NCBI GenBank assembly: GCA_017469885.1 | Contig: JAFUFO010000036.1 | Coordinates: forward strand, 1-64,000 | Origin: Solobacterium sp. | GTDB taxonomy: Bacteria; Bacillota_I; Bacilli_A; Erysipelotrichales; Erysipelotrichaceae | DNA: 64,000 nt | Direction: 5' to 3' | Part shown: piece by piece, positions 32,840 to 41,812 of the stretch | Position numbering within the stretch: position 1 is the stretch's first letter | Layout of the letters: every line of letters begins with the position of its first letter | Notes under the pieces: model-generated | Seen by the model: the letters and a program-made list of their open reading frames with translations, nothing else | What the model was told of the DNA's origin: nothing | The model's database searches: none | Position numbers and translations under genes: made by a program

Positions 32840-33888
32840 TGACGGTTCCTTTCATGACGTGCCCGCAGCTGACCGCATGCCGCATCAATGTCATCTCCGT
32901 GTTTGCTGCGGAGCGTTGCCTTGACGCCGTTTTTCATGATGACGTCATAAAAGCGAAGTGCGGCACGTTCATCCGTGGTTTTAAATCCGTTCTCATCCAC
33001 TTCGTTGTACGGAATGAGATTTACATATGCATTCATGCCCCGGATCAGATCCGCAAGCTGTTTTGCGTCTTCATCGGAATCATTGACGCCTTTCAGAAGA
33101 ATATATTCAAACGTAAGGCGGCGATGATTGTCTTCACTGTAATCCTTCAGCGCATCCATCAGTTCATTCAGCGGATACGCACGGTCAATCGGCATCAGCT
33201 CCCGGCGCAGTTCATCATTCGGCGCATGAAGCGAGATGGCAAGATTGTACTGGTAGTGTCCCTGCGCAAAGGCGCGGATCTTGGGAACCACACCGCAGGT
33301 GCTGATCGTGATATGCCTTGCGCCGATGGAAAGACCATGATCGCTGTTGATCACCGAACAGAAGTCAATCACATTGTCATAATTATCAAACGGTTCCCCG
33401 GTTCCCATGACTACGACGTTGTCGACGCGCTCTCCTGCCGCATCCACTTCTTTCTGAATATACATGATCTGACCGACCATCTCCCCGGCCGTAAGATCAC
33501 GCTGTTTTTTCAGCAGTCCGGAGGCGCAGAAGGCACAGCCCATGTTACAGCCGACCTGGGAAGAAACACAGACGGAATTCCCGAAATTAAAGCGCATTAA
33601 AACCGTCTCGATCGTCGCTCCGTCAGAGAGTTCAAACAGATATTTCGCAGTACGGTCCCTGGCAACCTGCTTATCCAGCAGGGTTACCGGCATAATGGAA
33701 TATTCACTGCTCAGTTCCTGAATGAGCGCAGCGGGAAGATCGCTCATCTCTTCAAATGACAGTACCCGTTTACGGTACAGCCAGCTATAAAGCTGCTTCG
33801 CACGGTAAGACTTCTGCCCGTGCCTTGCAAGCATTTCCTCCGCTTTCGCAAGAGAAAAATCATATATTGTTTGCATGTTACTTATCAT
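32836..33888 (-). CDS. rlmN: 23S rRNA m2A2503 / tRNA m2A37 methyltransferase
   Basis: A radical-SAM methyltransferase of about 350 residues. The CxxxCxxC cluster motif is in VGCNMGCAFCASG and the second-substrate Cys is in the C-terminal region (AACGQLR). The Gly-rich MGTGEPFDNYDNV and the EYILLKGVND segments are typical. The start is uncertain: ATG at 33888 has a weak AGGG upstream, ATG at 33876 (MQTIYDF) fits family N-termini equally well, and longer in-frame forms lack support. It lies downstream of a terminator (33936-33963), so it needs read-through or its own promoter, which I could not identify. Confidence 0.92.
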   Translation of the reverse strand: MISNMQTIYDFSLAKAEEMLARHGQKSYRAKQLYSWLYRKRVLSFEEMSDLPAALIQELSSEYSIMPVTLLDKQVARDRTAKYLFELSDGATIETVLMRFNFGNSVCVSSQVGCNMGCAFCASGLLKKQRDLTAGEMVGQIMYIQKEVDAAGERVDNVVVMGTGEPFDNYDNVIDFCSVINSDHGLSIGARHITISTCGVVPKIRAFAQGHYQYNLAISLHAPNDELRRELMPIDRAYPLNELMDALKDYSEDNHRRLTFEYILLKGVNDSDEDAKQLADLIRGMNAYVNLIPYNEVDENGFKTTDERAALRFYDVIMKNGVKATLRSKHGDDIDAACGQLRARHERNRQ

Positions 33889-33935
33889 ATCATAATCACC
33901 CTGTTTGAGACGGGTGAAAATCCACGCTTTCCGGC

Positions 33936-33963
33936 AAAAAAGAACCCGTGCGGACACGGGTTC
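33936..33963 (-). terminator. Terminator after pta-zinc-ribbon
   Basis: A 9-bp stem GAACCCGTG/CACGGGTTC with a 4-base loop. The T-run is on the minus strand. It separates pta from rlmN. Confidence 0.85.
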
Positions 33964-33969
33964 ATGGTG

Positions 33970-34119
33970 TTACTGTTTTCTGACTTTTTTAAGCAGATCC
34001 GTAACAGGTTTCAGGATCTTTTTCCCTTCCTGTTCCCATCCCTTCTGTGTACGTTTTCCGCAGTACGGACATTTGAAACTGAGTTCCGGGATGGATTTTC
34101 CGCACCGGGGACAGATCAT
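33970..34119 (-). CDS. Small zinc-ribbon protein (49 aa)
   Basis: A 49-codon gene beginning MICPRCGKSIPEL. It carries two CxxC knuckles (CPRC at residues 3-6, CPYC at 17-20), followed by a basic tail (KKILKPVTDLLKKVRKQ). It lies 2 bases after the pta stop and just before the terminator, so it is co-transcribed with pta. No clear Shine-Dalgarno; initiation by coupling to pta termination is likely. Four Cys ligands fit one zinc. Function unknown; zinc ribbons of this size often bind nucleic acid or a protein partner. Confidence 0.7.
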   Translation of the reverse strand: MICPRCGKSIPELSFKCPYCGKRTQKGWEQEGKKILKPVTDLLKKVRKQ

Positions 34120-34121
34120 GA

Positions 34122-35105
34122 TCAGCTGAGAGCGGCTGTGATGATCGCCATGGAGTAAACCTCAAGCGCGTTGCATCCGCGGGAGAGGTCATTGATCTGA
34201 GCATTCAGACCAAGCAGGATCGGTCCGTATGCTTCGAAGTTACCCATACGCTGTGCGATCTTGTATCCGATGTTACCGGCATTGATATCCGGGAAGATAA
34301 AGGTGTTCGCATAACCTGCGACAAGATTGTTCGGGCACTTTGTACGTGCAACGCGCGGGGATACCGCTGCGTCGAACTGGAGTTCGCCTTCGATCGGTGT
34401 TCCAGGGAACTTTGCCTTTGCCTTTGCGGCAGCGTTGCGCATCTTCTCAACATCTTCGCCCTTACCGGAGCCAAGTGTAGAGTAAGACAGGAATGCAACT
34501 TTCGGGTCAACGCCGAATACCTTCGCGCATTCGATGGTCTCACCGGCAATCTCTACGAGTTCGTCTTCAGACGGCTTGATATTGATTGCGCAGTCTGCCA
34601 TTGCAAGTACTTCGTTTTCACCTGTCGCAGACGGACGGACGAGAATGAAGCAGCTGCTGACGATCGTGTTGCCCGGTTTTGTCTTGATAATCTGAAGTGC
34701 CGGGCGGACAGTATCCGCTGTGCTGTAGGTTGCACCGCCGAGGAGGCAGTCCGCAATGCCCATCTTTACGAGCATTGTTCCGAAGTAGTTAGCGCCGGCC
34801 AGAACCTTCTTAGCCTGTTCCGGAGTCATTCCCTTGGACTTGCGGAGTTCGACAAACATGTCGACCATCTCATCGAAACGATCCCAGTTCTTCGGGTCGA
34901 TAATTTCCGCACCGCGGATGTTGAAACCGGATTCTTCTGCCGCAGCTGTAATATCATCCGGATTGCCGAGCAGAACCGGATGCAGGAAGGAACTTGCAAG
35001 CAGACGGCTTGCAGCTTCGAGAATACGCGGGTCAGAACCTTCTGTGAAGACAATCTTCTTCGGATTGCGCTTCAGTTTGCTGATCATATCACCAAAACCA
35101 AACAT
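34122..35105 (-). CDS. pta: Phosphate acetyltransferase
   Basis: A 327-residue single-domain PTA_PTB enzyme of the short Firmicutes type, converting acetyl-CoA and phosphate to acetyl phosphate. Motifs include TEGSDPRILEAA, VLAGANYFGTMLVKMG, SYSTLGSGKG and LPGTPIEGELQFDAA-like segments. Together with the pyruvate:ferredoxin oxidoreductase at 59.8 kb it would lead pyruvate to acetyl phosphate; ackA is not in the window. A cre-like site overlaps its promoter. It interrupts the usual rsmB-rlmN neighbourhood. Confidence 0.94.
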   Translation of the reverse strand: MFGFGDMISKLKRNPKKIVFTEGSDPRILEAASRLLASSFLHPVLLGNPDDITAAAEESGFNIRGAEIIDPKNWDRFDEMVDMFVELRKSKGMTPEQAKKVLAGANYFGTMLVKMGIADCLLGGATYSTADTVRPALQIIKTKPGNTIVSSCFILVRPSATGENEVLAMADCAINIKPSEDELVEIAGETIECAKVFGVDPKVAFLSYSTLGSGKGEDVEKMRNAAAKAKAKFPGTPIEGELQFDAAVSPRVARTKCPNNLVAGYANTFIFPDINAGNIGYKIAQRMGNFEAYGPILLGLNAQINDLSRGCNALEVYSMAIITAALS

Positions 35106-35137
35106 TGTATTTACCTCTTCTCCTTTAATTCACAGAC

Positions 35138-35160
35138 ATTATAAATGGAAAACGCTTTCA
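35138..35160 (-). promoter_or_regulatory. pta promoter -10 with a cre-like (CcpA) site
   Basis: On the minus strand TGAAAGCGTTTTCC (35147-35160) matches the cre consensus TGWAANCGNTNWCA in all but the last position. It lies 3 bases upstream of a perfect TATAAT (35138-35143), where the spacer should be. No good -35 is seen. CcpA control is inferred. Confidence 0.65.
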
Positions 35161-35185
35161 CTGCAGTCTTTTTTTCAGGACATTG

Positions 35186-36409
35186 TTATGCTTTACATAT
35201 GATTTTCGCAAAATAGAAGCCATCACTGTCTTCTTCAAACGGAAACAATGTACGTTCCTCCAGCAGTTCATAGTCCGGCTCTGCCGCAAGAAACTTTCTG
35301 ACCTGCCCTTCATTCTCCTTACGGTTCAGCGTACAGGTACTGTAGACAAGAATGCCTCCCGGTTTCAGACAGCGGGCACTTTCCTTCAGGATCGTTTCCT
35401 GGAGCGTTACGATTTCATCCAGCATCTGCGGGGTCACATGGAACCGGATCTCCGGCTTATGGGAAAGATCGCCAAGCCCGGAACACGGCACATCTGCCAG
35501 AACACGGTCATACGTTCCAATATCTTCCTCATGCGGCACTGCCGCGTCACGTACTGCCGCCTCCGCAATTGTGACACCGGTACGTTCCATCAGCTGATGG
35601 ATCAGACCAACCCGTTCCTCATAAACATCTCCTGCCTTGATCGATCCCTGATTCTGCATGGCGCAGGCAATCTGCTGTGTTTTCGTGCCGGGGGCTGCAC
35701 AGACGTCCAGTACTTTCATGCCGGGTTTTACATCCAGGCTGCGGATCACATGCTGGGACGTCCGGCTCTGGATCAGGATCGTTCCATCTTTCAGCCAGGG
35801 GGTAGTAACCAGATTTCCAGCATACGTAAAGCAATCCCCTTCCAGCATCGTAATCTCCGGACGACTGCGGATATCGGCATCCGTTTTCAGTGTGTTGATC
35901 CGTCCGTACACCTTCGGCCGGGTCTGATCATATACGACAATCTTCTCCGCAATATCTCTTCCGTACTGCTTCTCCCACATCCGAAGCAGAAATTCCGGAT
36001 GGGAATAAAGGATTGATTCCCGTTTGGGCCATTCCCCTTCGGGAATGATTTTTCCGCGCTTTGCGACATTCCGCAGCACGGCATTCACAAATCCGCGGTC
36101 GCGCTTTGCGGCGGTTTCCGCCGCTTCATTGATTACCGCATAGGACGGTATCCGGTCCATGTACTGAAGCTGATAGACCGACAGATTCAGCAGTACCGCC
36201 GTATTTCTCCGTACACGTCCATGCGCCAGATCCTTCCACTGATATTCAAGAAGCGAAAGATTCCGCAGCGTCCCGTATACGATTTCGGTAATCAGGGAAC
36301 GGTCTTCCGCAGAAAAGGAATCCGGCATTTTCCGCATCAGCAGACTGGCATATCCGCCTTCATAGATCACGCGATACAGTACATCGCATGCATAACTTCG
36401 TGCATTCAT
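35186..36409 (-). CDS. rsmB: 16S rRNA m5C967 methyltransferase
   Basis: A 407-residue protein with an N-terminal NusB-like RNA-binding domain (about 1-130) and a Rossmann methyltransferase domain. The SAM motif is VLDVCAAPGTKTQQIA. The catalytic cysteines are in DVPCSGLGDL and YSTCTLNRKENE. It starts 7 bases after priA ends, within the conserved priA-rsmB-rlmN-prpC-prkC cluster. Confidence 0.95.
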   Translation of the reverse strand: MNARSYACDVLYRVIYEGGYASLLMRKMPDSFSAEDRSLITEIVYGTLRNLSLLEYQWKDLAHGRVRRNTAVLLNLSVYQLQYMDRIPSYAVINEAAETAAKRDRGFVNAVLRNVAKRGKIIPEGEWPKRESILYSHPEFLLRMWEKQYGRDIAEKIVVYDQTRPKVYGRINTLKTDADIRSRPEITMLEGDCFTYAGNLVTTPWLKDGTILIQSRTSQHVIRSLDVKPGMKVLDVCAAPGTKTQQIACAMQNQGSIKAGDVYEERVGLIHQLMERTGVTIAEAAVRDAAVPHEEDIGTYDRVLADVPCSGLGDLSHKPEIRFHVTPQMLDEIVTLQETILKESARCLKPGGILVYSTCTLNRKENEGQVRKFLAAEPDYELLEERTLFPFEEDSDGFYFAKIICKA

Positions 36410-36416
36410 CGTTGTA

Positions 36417-38582
36417 TTACTCCAGCGTCATCGGATTGACATCAATCCGGATATCTTTCTTTCGAAGATCGGGCATGGTTTCAAACAGGCTGCGTACCGC
36501 CTCCCGCATGGCATCGAGATTCTGTCCTTTGAGAATCAGCCGGTTCCGGAAGCTGTCACGCCGCCGCGGCAGCGGAATCACACCGATCGTCCGGAACGGT
36601 CCCTGCAGCCCCTGCAGCATGGCATGTGCCGCTGCTTCACAGGATTCTTCCTGGCGGGAACTTACCGTCAGGGAAATCAGGTAAGTATACGGCGGCTGCA
36701 TTGCGGCATGACGATAGTTCATTTCCATCCGGAAGAACAGCTCATAGTCCTGTCTTGCGGCCGCAACGACCGCATAGTGATCCGGATCGAATACCTGCAG
36801 CACTACTTCACCTTTTGTATCCGCACGGCCGCTTCGGCCAGCCGCCTGCATCAGAAGATCAAAGGTTACTTCACAGGAACGGTAATCGGTCCGGCTGAGT
36901 CCTTCATCCCCGTTAAGGATTCCGACAAGCGTCACATCCGGATAGTCCAGTCCCTTGGCAATCATCTGTGTGCCCACAAGAATATCCGCCTCATGCCGTC
37001 CGAAGGCACTCAGGATCTTCTCATGCCCGTTTTTCACGCTGGTTGTATCGGCGTCCATGCGCAGCACCCTGGCGGACGGAAACCGGTCTCTGACTTCCTG
37101 TTCAAGTTTTTCGGTTCCGAATCCGTATGTCGCAAAGCCTTCCCGGCTGTGACAGGACGGGCATTCCCGCGGAATCGGAAACGAGGCACCGCAGGAATGG
37201 CAGACCATGGTTTTGGTCGCATGATGATAGGATAATGTGATATCACAATGCCGGCATTTGAGCGGCTCCTTGCAGGAACGGCACCGCAGCATCGTATGGT
37301 AGCCCCGCCGGTTCAGAAGCAGGATTGCCTGCTTTCCCTGCCGCAGGGTTTCTTCCAGTTTCTGCGCAAGCACATCGGTAATGATATAGGACTGTCCCTG
37401 CTTCATCGCATCCCGCAGCGGAACGATGGTCACTTCGGGTAAGGTGTTGTTTACACGGGTCTTCAGCGTCACCAGATGATAGACATTCTTCAGTGCACGG
37501 GCATAGGTTTCAAGACTCGGCGTAGCGGATCCGAGCACGAGTTTGCAGTGATGATATTCCGCCCGGAAGATTGCCGCATCCCGGCAGTGATAGGCCGGCT
37601 GGGAATCCTGTTTATAGGAAGGATCATGTTCTTCATCCATGACGATCAGGCCAAGGGATCGAAACGGCAGGAATACTGCACTGCGGGTTCCGACCACAAC
37701 CGCGGCCCTTCCGCTTTTCACCATCCGGTACTGCTCATATTTTTCCTGCGGATTGAGCCCGCTGTGGTAAATGGCAAGTTCCTCGCCGAAGCGCTCGGAA
37801 ACACGCGAGATCATCTGCGGCGTCAGAGCAATTTCGGGCACCAGAATCAGTACCTGTTTTTCCTGTTCCAATGCATGACTTGCAAGACGAAGGTAAACTT
37901 CCGTCTTTCCGCTTCCGGTCTGACCATGCAGTAAATAAACGGTATCAGTGCCGGTTTCGATTTCAGTTACCGCCGCCTGCTGTTCTGCATTCAGTTCCGG
38001 TCCTGCAGTAACGATTCCGGTCTTCACCGAAACAGCTTCCTTCTCCATGGAGTAGGTTTCCGCAGCTCCCTTGGTCACAAGTGCGCGTGCCTGATTCGGA
38101 TATTTCTGGCGCAGTTCGGCATATTTCATCGGCCCGCTGTCGCGCAGAAAGCAGTACGCATCCAGTTCCTTCGGGGTCAGACTGACTTCCGCATCCGTAA
38201 GACGGATCCATTTTTCTTCAATGATATGCTGGGAGGTGGTTTTGGGTTTCACCTTTGACGGCAGCATCACCTGATAACAGGAAATCATCGTGCTCAGCGT
38301 ATCCTGCTTCATCTGTTTTGCCAGATCGGCCAGTTCTTCGGTAATCAGCGGTTCCTGATCAAGAATCTGATCCACCGGCTTGATTTCACAGCCTAACCGC
38401 GCGCCTGCTTCCTCCGGAGTTTCATCCGTTTCGGCCGCCTGTTCCACAAAGCCGAGCACACTGCGATGATTAAAACTGACCATCACGCGGACGCCTGGGA
38501 CGGCAGGTTCTTCGGAATAATAGGTAAAGGTCTGATCGATGGACCGGACCGGATGTTCGATATAGCAGTCAAGCAGATACAT
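36417..38582 (-). CDS. priA: Primosomal protein N' (PriA helicase)
   Basis: A 721-residue 3'-to-5' superfamily 2 helicase that reloads the replisome at stalled forks. An N-terminal DNA-binding domain is followed by Walker A GQTGSGKTEVYL, DEEH box VMDEEHD, and a zinc-binding insert with paired CxxC motifs (CRSC, CRHC, CHSC, CPSC). Motifs V-VI include GTQMIAKGLDYPDVTLV and QAAGRSGR. Length is normal. No Shine-Dalgarno precedes the ATG; a TAAAAT box ends 6 bases upstream and overlaps a perfect palindrome. Confidence 0.96.
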   Translation of the reverse strand: MYLLDCYIEHPVRSIDQTFTYYSEEPAVPGVRVMVSFNHRSVLGFVEQAAETDETPEEAGARLGCEIKPVDQILDQEPLITEELADLAKQMKQDTLSTMISCYQVMLPSKVKPKTTSQHIIEEKWIRLTDAEVSLTPKELDAYCFLRDSGPMKYAELRQKYPNQARALVTKGAAETYSMEKEAVSVKTGIVTAGPELNAEQQAAVTEIETGTDTVYLLHGQTGSGKTEVYLRLASHALEQEKQVLILVPEIALTPQMISRVSERFGEELAIYHSGLNPQEKYEQYRMVKSGRAAVVVGTRSAVFLPFRSLGLIVMDEEHDPSYKQDSQPAYHCRDAAIFRAEYHHCKLVLGSATPSLETYARALKNVYHLVTLKTRVNNTLPEVTIVPLRDAMKQGQSYIITDVLAQKLEETLRQGKQAILLLNRRGYHTMLRCRSCKEPLKCRHCDITLSYHHATKTMVCHSCGASFPIPRECPSCHSREGFATYGFGTEKLEQEVRDRFPSARVLRMDADTTSVKNGHEKILSAFGRHEADILVGTQMIAKGLDYPDVTLVGILNGDEGLSRTDYRSCEVTFDLLMQAAGRSGRADTKGEVVLQVFDPDHYAVVAAARQDYELFFRMEMNYRHAAMQPPYTYLISLTVSSRQEESCEAAAHAMLQGLQGPFRTIGVIPLPRRRDSFRNRLILKGQNLDAMREAVRSLFETMPDLRKKDIRIDVNPMTLE

Positions 38583-38588
38583 GGCAAT

Positions 38589-38607
38589 ATTTTACCGCAT
38601 TGCGGTA
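38589..38607. promoter_or_regulatory. Palindrome in the divergent priA/proC promoter region
   Basis: TACCGCA-T-TGCGGTA (38593-38607) is a perfect 7+1+7 palindrome. It overlaps TAAAAT (38589-38594, minus strand), the likely -10 of priA. It could be an operator for either gene or a small hairpin. Confidence 0.4.
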
Positions 38608-38638
38608 CCATTAGAGAAACAGGAGGTTTTGCATTAAC

Positions 38639-39427
38639 ATGAAAAAACTCGGAATTATCGGCCTTGGCCATATGGGCATGGCAATCGCAAAAGGCGCTGC
38701 GTCTTCCATCGGAGCGGATGAAATCGCAGCCTGTGACCCCTCTTTGGAAAAGCAGAACGAAGGATCCGCGCTTGGCTTTACAATGACCGGCACTGTTGCG
38801 GAACTCTGCAGGATCGCACATATGATCCTTGTCGCAGTCCGCCCGCAGGACATCACCCCGCTGCTGGAGGATCTGGCGCAGACAAAACCGGAGTGCCTGC
38901 TTACGATCGCGGCCGGAATTCCGATGAAGCGCTTCACGGATGTGATGGGACCTCTTCCGATCATCCGTGCAATGCCGAACACCCCGCTTCAGCTTGGCGA
39001 AGGTGCAGTGGCACTCTGCCGGAATGAACTCTGCGGCGATGCGGATTTCAGCTTTGCAATGGACCTGTTCCGTACCATGGGGAAAGCCTGTGAAATCACG
39101 GAAGACCATATGTGCGATATCATTGCCGTCAACGGAAGCACCCCTGCCTATTTCTACTACCTTGTGGAATGTCTGCTTGAGGATGCGGTACGCCGCGGCA
39201 TTGATGAAGCGGATGCCCGGGAACTGATTGTGCAGACCATGATCGGAAGCGGAAAGATGCTGATGGCAGACAAAAACAAACCGATCAGTACGTTTGTGGA
39301 TGAAGTCTGCTCCAAAGGCGGCACTACCATCGAGGCAATCAACGTCATGAAGGCTGCCGGCTTCAATCAGATCATTCAGGACGCAGATACCGCCTGTATC
39401 CGCCGGGCAGAAGAACTCGGAAAATAA
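38639..39427 (+). CDS. proC: Pyrroline-5-carboxylate reductase
   Basis: A 262-residue NAD(P)-dependent reductase that makes proline from pyrroline-5-carboxylate. The Rossmann motif is IIGLGHMGMAIAKG at the start, RAMPNTPLQLGEG in the middle, and the C-terminal dimerisation domain contains VNGSTPAYFYYLVE and CSKGGTTIEAINVM. CAGGAGG precedes the ATG. Monocistronic and divergent from priA; proA/proB are not in the window. A bidirectional terminator follows. Confidence 0.96.
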   Translation: MKKLGIIGLGHMGMAIAKGAASSIGADEIAACDPSLEKQNEGSALGFTMTGTVAELCRIAHMILVAVRPQDITPLLEDLAQTKPECLLTIAAGIPMKRFTDVMGPLPIIRAMPNTPLQLGEGAVALCRNELCGDADFSFAMDLFRTMGKACEITEDHMCDIIAVNGSTPAYFYYLVECLLEDAVRRGIDEADARELIVQTMIGSGKMLMADKNKPISTFVDEVCSKGGTTIEAINVMKAAGFNQIIQDADTACIRRAEELGK

Positions 39428-39440
39428 CCTCACCATCATA

Positions 39441-39477
39441 AAACACGGCTGCCGGAACCATTCCGACAGCCGTTTTC
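39441..39477. terminator. Bidirectional terminator between proC and GH3 gene
   Basis: A 13-bp stem ACGGCTGCCGGAA/TTCCGACAGCCGT with one mismatch, with A/T runs on both sides. Confidence 0.85.
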
Positions 39478-39484
39478 ATATTCA

Positions 39485-41812
39485 TCAGTTTCTGCCGCGC
39501 AGGGTGCGGTAAACTTTCAGCACTGTACTTTTCCCGTTGAATACATCCGCAATCGCATCTACCGTATCCCAGGTCGCATGAGAGCTCACCCAGAAGATAC
39601 TGCGGACCGGGGCTTCAAGGATCATATCCTCACTGACTCCCTTGCCGGAAAGCCGTGACTGCGCAAAGGCAATTCCCTTTCGGATCAGCTTTCCCATTCC
39701 GCTTTCACTCAGTTCCGCAACTGAGGAGTTGCCGGTAAACGGTTTTGCCGGACGTACCGGCGGAATGGATCCGCCAAGGATGCTGGCAAAGGCTTCCCTG
39801 GAAAAGCGTTCCGATCCCTGCGTATCCGCCTTCAGATAATCCGATGGAATCATGGAATATGGATGCAGGGTTCCATCGAGAAACAGCACTGCCTCACAGC
39901 GGATATCCCTGCTCGAAGCACCGATCAGGATGCTGTACTGTCCTGCTTCAACGCTCCAGTCGTGTTTCTGCACATCGTAATAGGAAAAACTGCGTTCATC
40001 GAGCTGGAAGGAAACGGTTTTCGTCTCGCCGGGTTTCAGATTCACTTTTTCAAACCCCTTCAGTTCTTTTGTACAACGGGCAATCTGACTGCGGTCTTTG
40101 GCGACATACAGCTGAACGATCTCCTTTCCTTCCCGATTGCCGGTATTAGTGACCTGCACAGCCGCTGTGATCTTCTGCCCTTCGTTTCTGACGGTAAGGT
40201 CATGATATTCATAGGTCGTATAAGAACAGCCGTGCCCAAAAGCAAAGGCAGGTTCGATTCCGGACGCATCATAATAGCGATAACCGGTATAGATCGATTC
40301 CCGGTACTGTACCTGCAGAAGCGATTCCCGGAAACACTCCGCCGAGGGAACATCCGCAAGTGTTACCGGCCAGGTCTCCGCCAGTTTCCCGCATGGGTTC
40401 ACACTGCCGCTGAGCAGATTCCAGGCAGCCTCCCCGCTTCGGCATCCGGCAAGATACATGCATAACACAGCATTCACTTCATTCCGCCACGGCAGTTCCA
40501 CCGGTGCTCCGCATTGCAGAACCACGATGACATTTTTATTGATCCGGGCAAGCTTCTGAATCAGACGGTTCTGATTTTCCGGCAGCGCAATCCCTGTACG
40601 GTCATAGCCTTCCGCCTCATCGCCTTCCGGAAGTCCGGCCATCACGATGACTTTGGACGCACGCTCCGCAAGATTAAGCGCCTGTTCTTCGAGTGCGGTA
40701 TCCGGGTGATGATTCTTCACGGTATAGCCGGGCGCATATGAAAACATCGCGCGCTTTTCTTTCATCACCTCATACAGAGAGTCCTGCTGTGTCGCATTGA
40801 CCCTGGAACTTCCCGTCCCCTGAATCCGCGGATCATGCGCAAACGGACCGATCAGTGCGATCATGTCACGTGTTCCAACCGGAAGTGCTCCGTTATTCTT
40901 CATTAGGACAGCACTTTCCTGTGCTGCCTTCAGCGCGAACGCTTCATGATCATTCCCTGATTCTTCGCAATGCGGCTGTGCCGTCCGTTCTGCAAGCAGT
41001 CGGATCCGTTCTGTGCTTTCATCAAGAACTTCCGGATCGAGGTTCTGAAGCGTTACCGCATCAATGATACGTTCTGCACTCCCGTGATTTCCGCCCGGCA
41101 TTTCCAGATTCAGACCGGCACGTATGGACTTCACCGGGTCTGCGACCGCACCCCAATCTGAAAGAAAGACACCGTCAAATCCCCACCGGTCACGCGCAAG
41201 CGACATCAAGGGCCGGTTCTGACAACAGTACTCCCCGTTCAGGCGGTTATAGGCGCACATGACACTCCATGGACGGCTCTCCCGGATGACACGTTCAAAC
41301 TGCGCCAGATACAGTTCATGAAGTGCACGTTCATCGATGATGCTGTCTTCCACCATGCGTCCATATTCCCGGGAGTTGCCCGCAAAATGCTTGACGGAGA
41401 CGCCGACACCGCACGACTGCACCCCGTTTACATATGCCGCGCCAAGCTCTCCGCTGAGATACGGATCTTCACTGTAATATTCAAAGTTTCTGCCGCATCG
41501 CGGATCACGTTTATGATTGATTCCCGGCCCCAGCAGCACCTGAACGCCATCCCGGATACATTCCGCCGCAAGATGTTCCCCGAGCTCTTTCTGAAGCGCA
41601 CGGTCAAAGGAACATGCCGTAAGGGATGCGGTCGGATACGCGGTGGATGGATGGGATTCATTGAACCCGAACCCGGCAGTACGCTCTATGCGCAGGCCGT
41701 GCGGCCCGTCGCTGAACCGAATGGATGGGATTCCATCCGCGTCGTCTGCACGGCTGGTCCAGTTATCCGCTCCGGTAAACAGCTGAGCACGCTGACTGAT
41801 ACGTTCCGTCAT
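39485..41812 (-). CDS. Glycoside hydrolase family 3 (beta-glucosidase-like)
   Basis: A 775-residue cytoplasmic GH3 enzyme with no signal peptide. The N-terminal barrel includes KHFAGNS and the nucleophile Asp in GVFLSDWGAV (about residue 220). An alpha/beta sandwich follows, then a fibronectin-III-like domain (KELKGFEKVNLKPGETKTV) and a C-terminal extension of about 100 residues (RKGIAFAQSRLSGKG) with no recognised domain. The substrate is probably a beta-linked gluco- or xylo-oligosaccharide or steroid glycoside; it cannot be resolved. It overlaps the GT2 gene by ATGA, an unusual partnership of glycosidase and glycosyltransferase. Confidence 0.88.
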   Translation of the reverse strand: MTERISQRAQLFTGADNWTSRADDADGIPSIRFSDGPHGLRIERTAGFGFNESHPSTAYPTASLTACSFDRALQKELGEHLAAECIRDGVQVLLGPGINHKRDPRCGRNFEYYSEDPYLSGELGAAYVNGVQSCGVGVSVKHFAGNSREYGRMVEDSIIDERALHELYLAQFERVIRESRPWSVMCAYNRLNGEYCCQNRPLMSLARDRWGFDGVFLSDWGAVADPVKSIRAGLNLEMPGGNHGSAERIIDAVTLQNLDPEVLDESTERIRLLAERTAQPHCEESGNDHEAFALKAAQESAVLMKNNGALPVGTRDMIALIGPFAHDPRIQGTGSSRVNATQQDSLYEVMKEKRAMFSYAPGYTVKNHHPDTALEEQALNLAERASKVIVMAGLPEGDEAEGYDRTGIALPENQNRLIQKLARINKNVIVVLQCGAPVELPWRNEVNAVLCMYLAGCRSGEAAWNLLSGSVNPCGKLAETWPVTLADVPSAECFRESLLQVQYRESIYTGYRYYDASGIEPAFAFGHGCSYTTYEYHDLTVRNEGQKITAAVQVTNTGNREGKEIVQLYVAKDRSQIARCTKELKGFEKVNLKPGETKTVSFQLDERSFSYYDVQKHDWSVEAGQYSILIGASSRDIRCEAVLFLDGTLHPYSMIPSDYLKADTQGSERFSREAFASILGGSIPPVRPAKPFTGNSSVAELSESGMGKLIRKGIAFAQSRLSGKGVSEDMILEAPVRSIFWVSSHATWDTVDAIADVFNGKSTVLKVYRTLRGRN

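Noticed and set aside
34122-38582. Assignment of pta as eutD or a butyryl transferase
   Set aside because: Length and conserved segments fit the Firmicutes Pta, and there are no eut or buk genes around.
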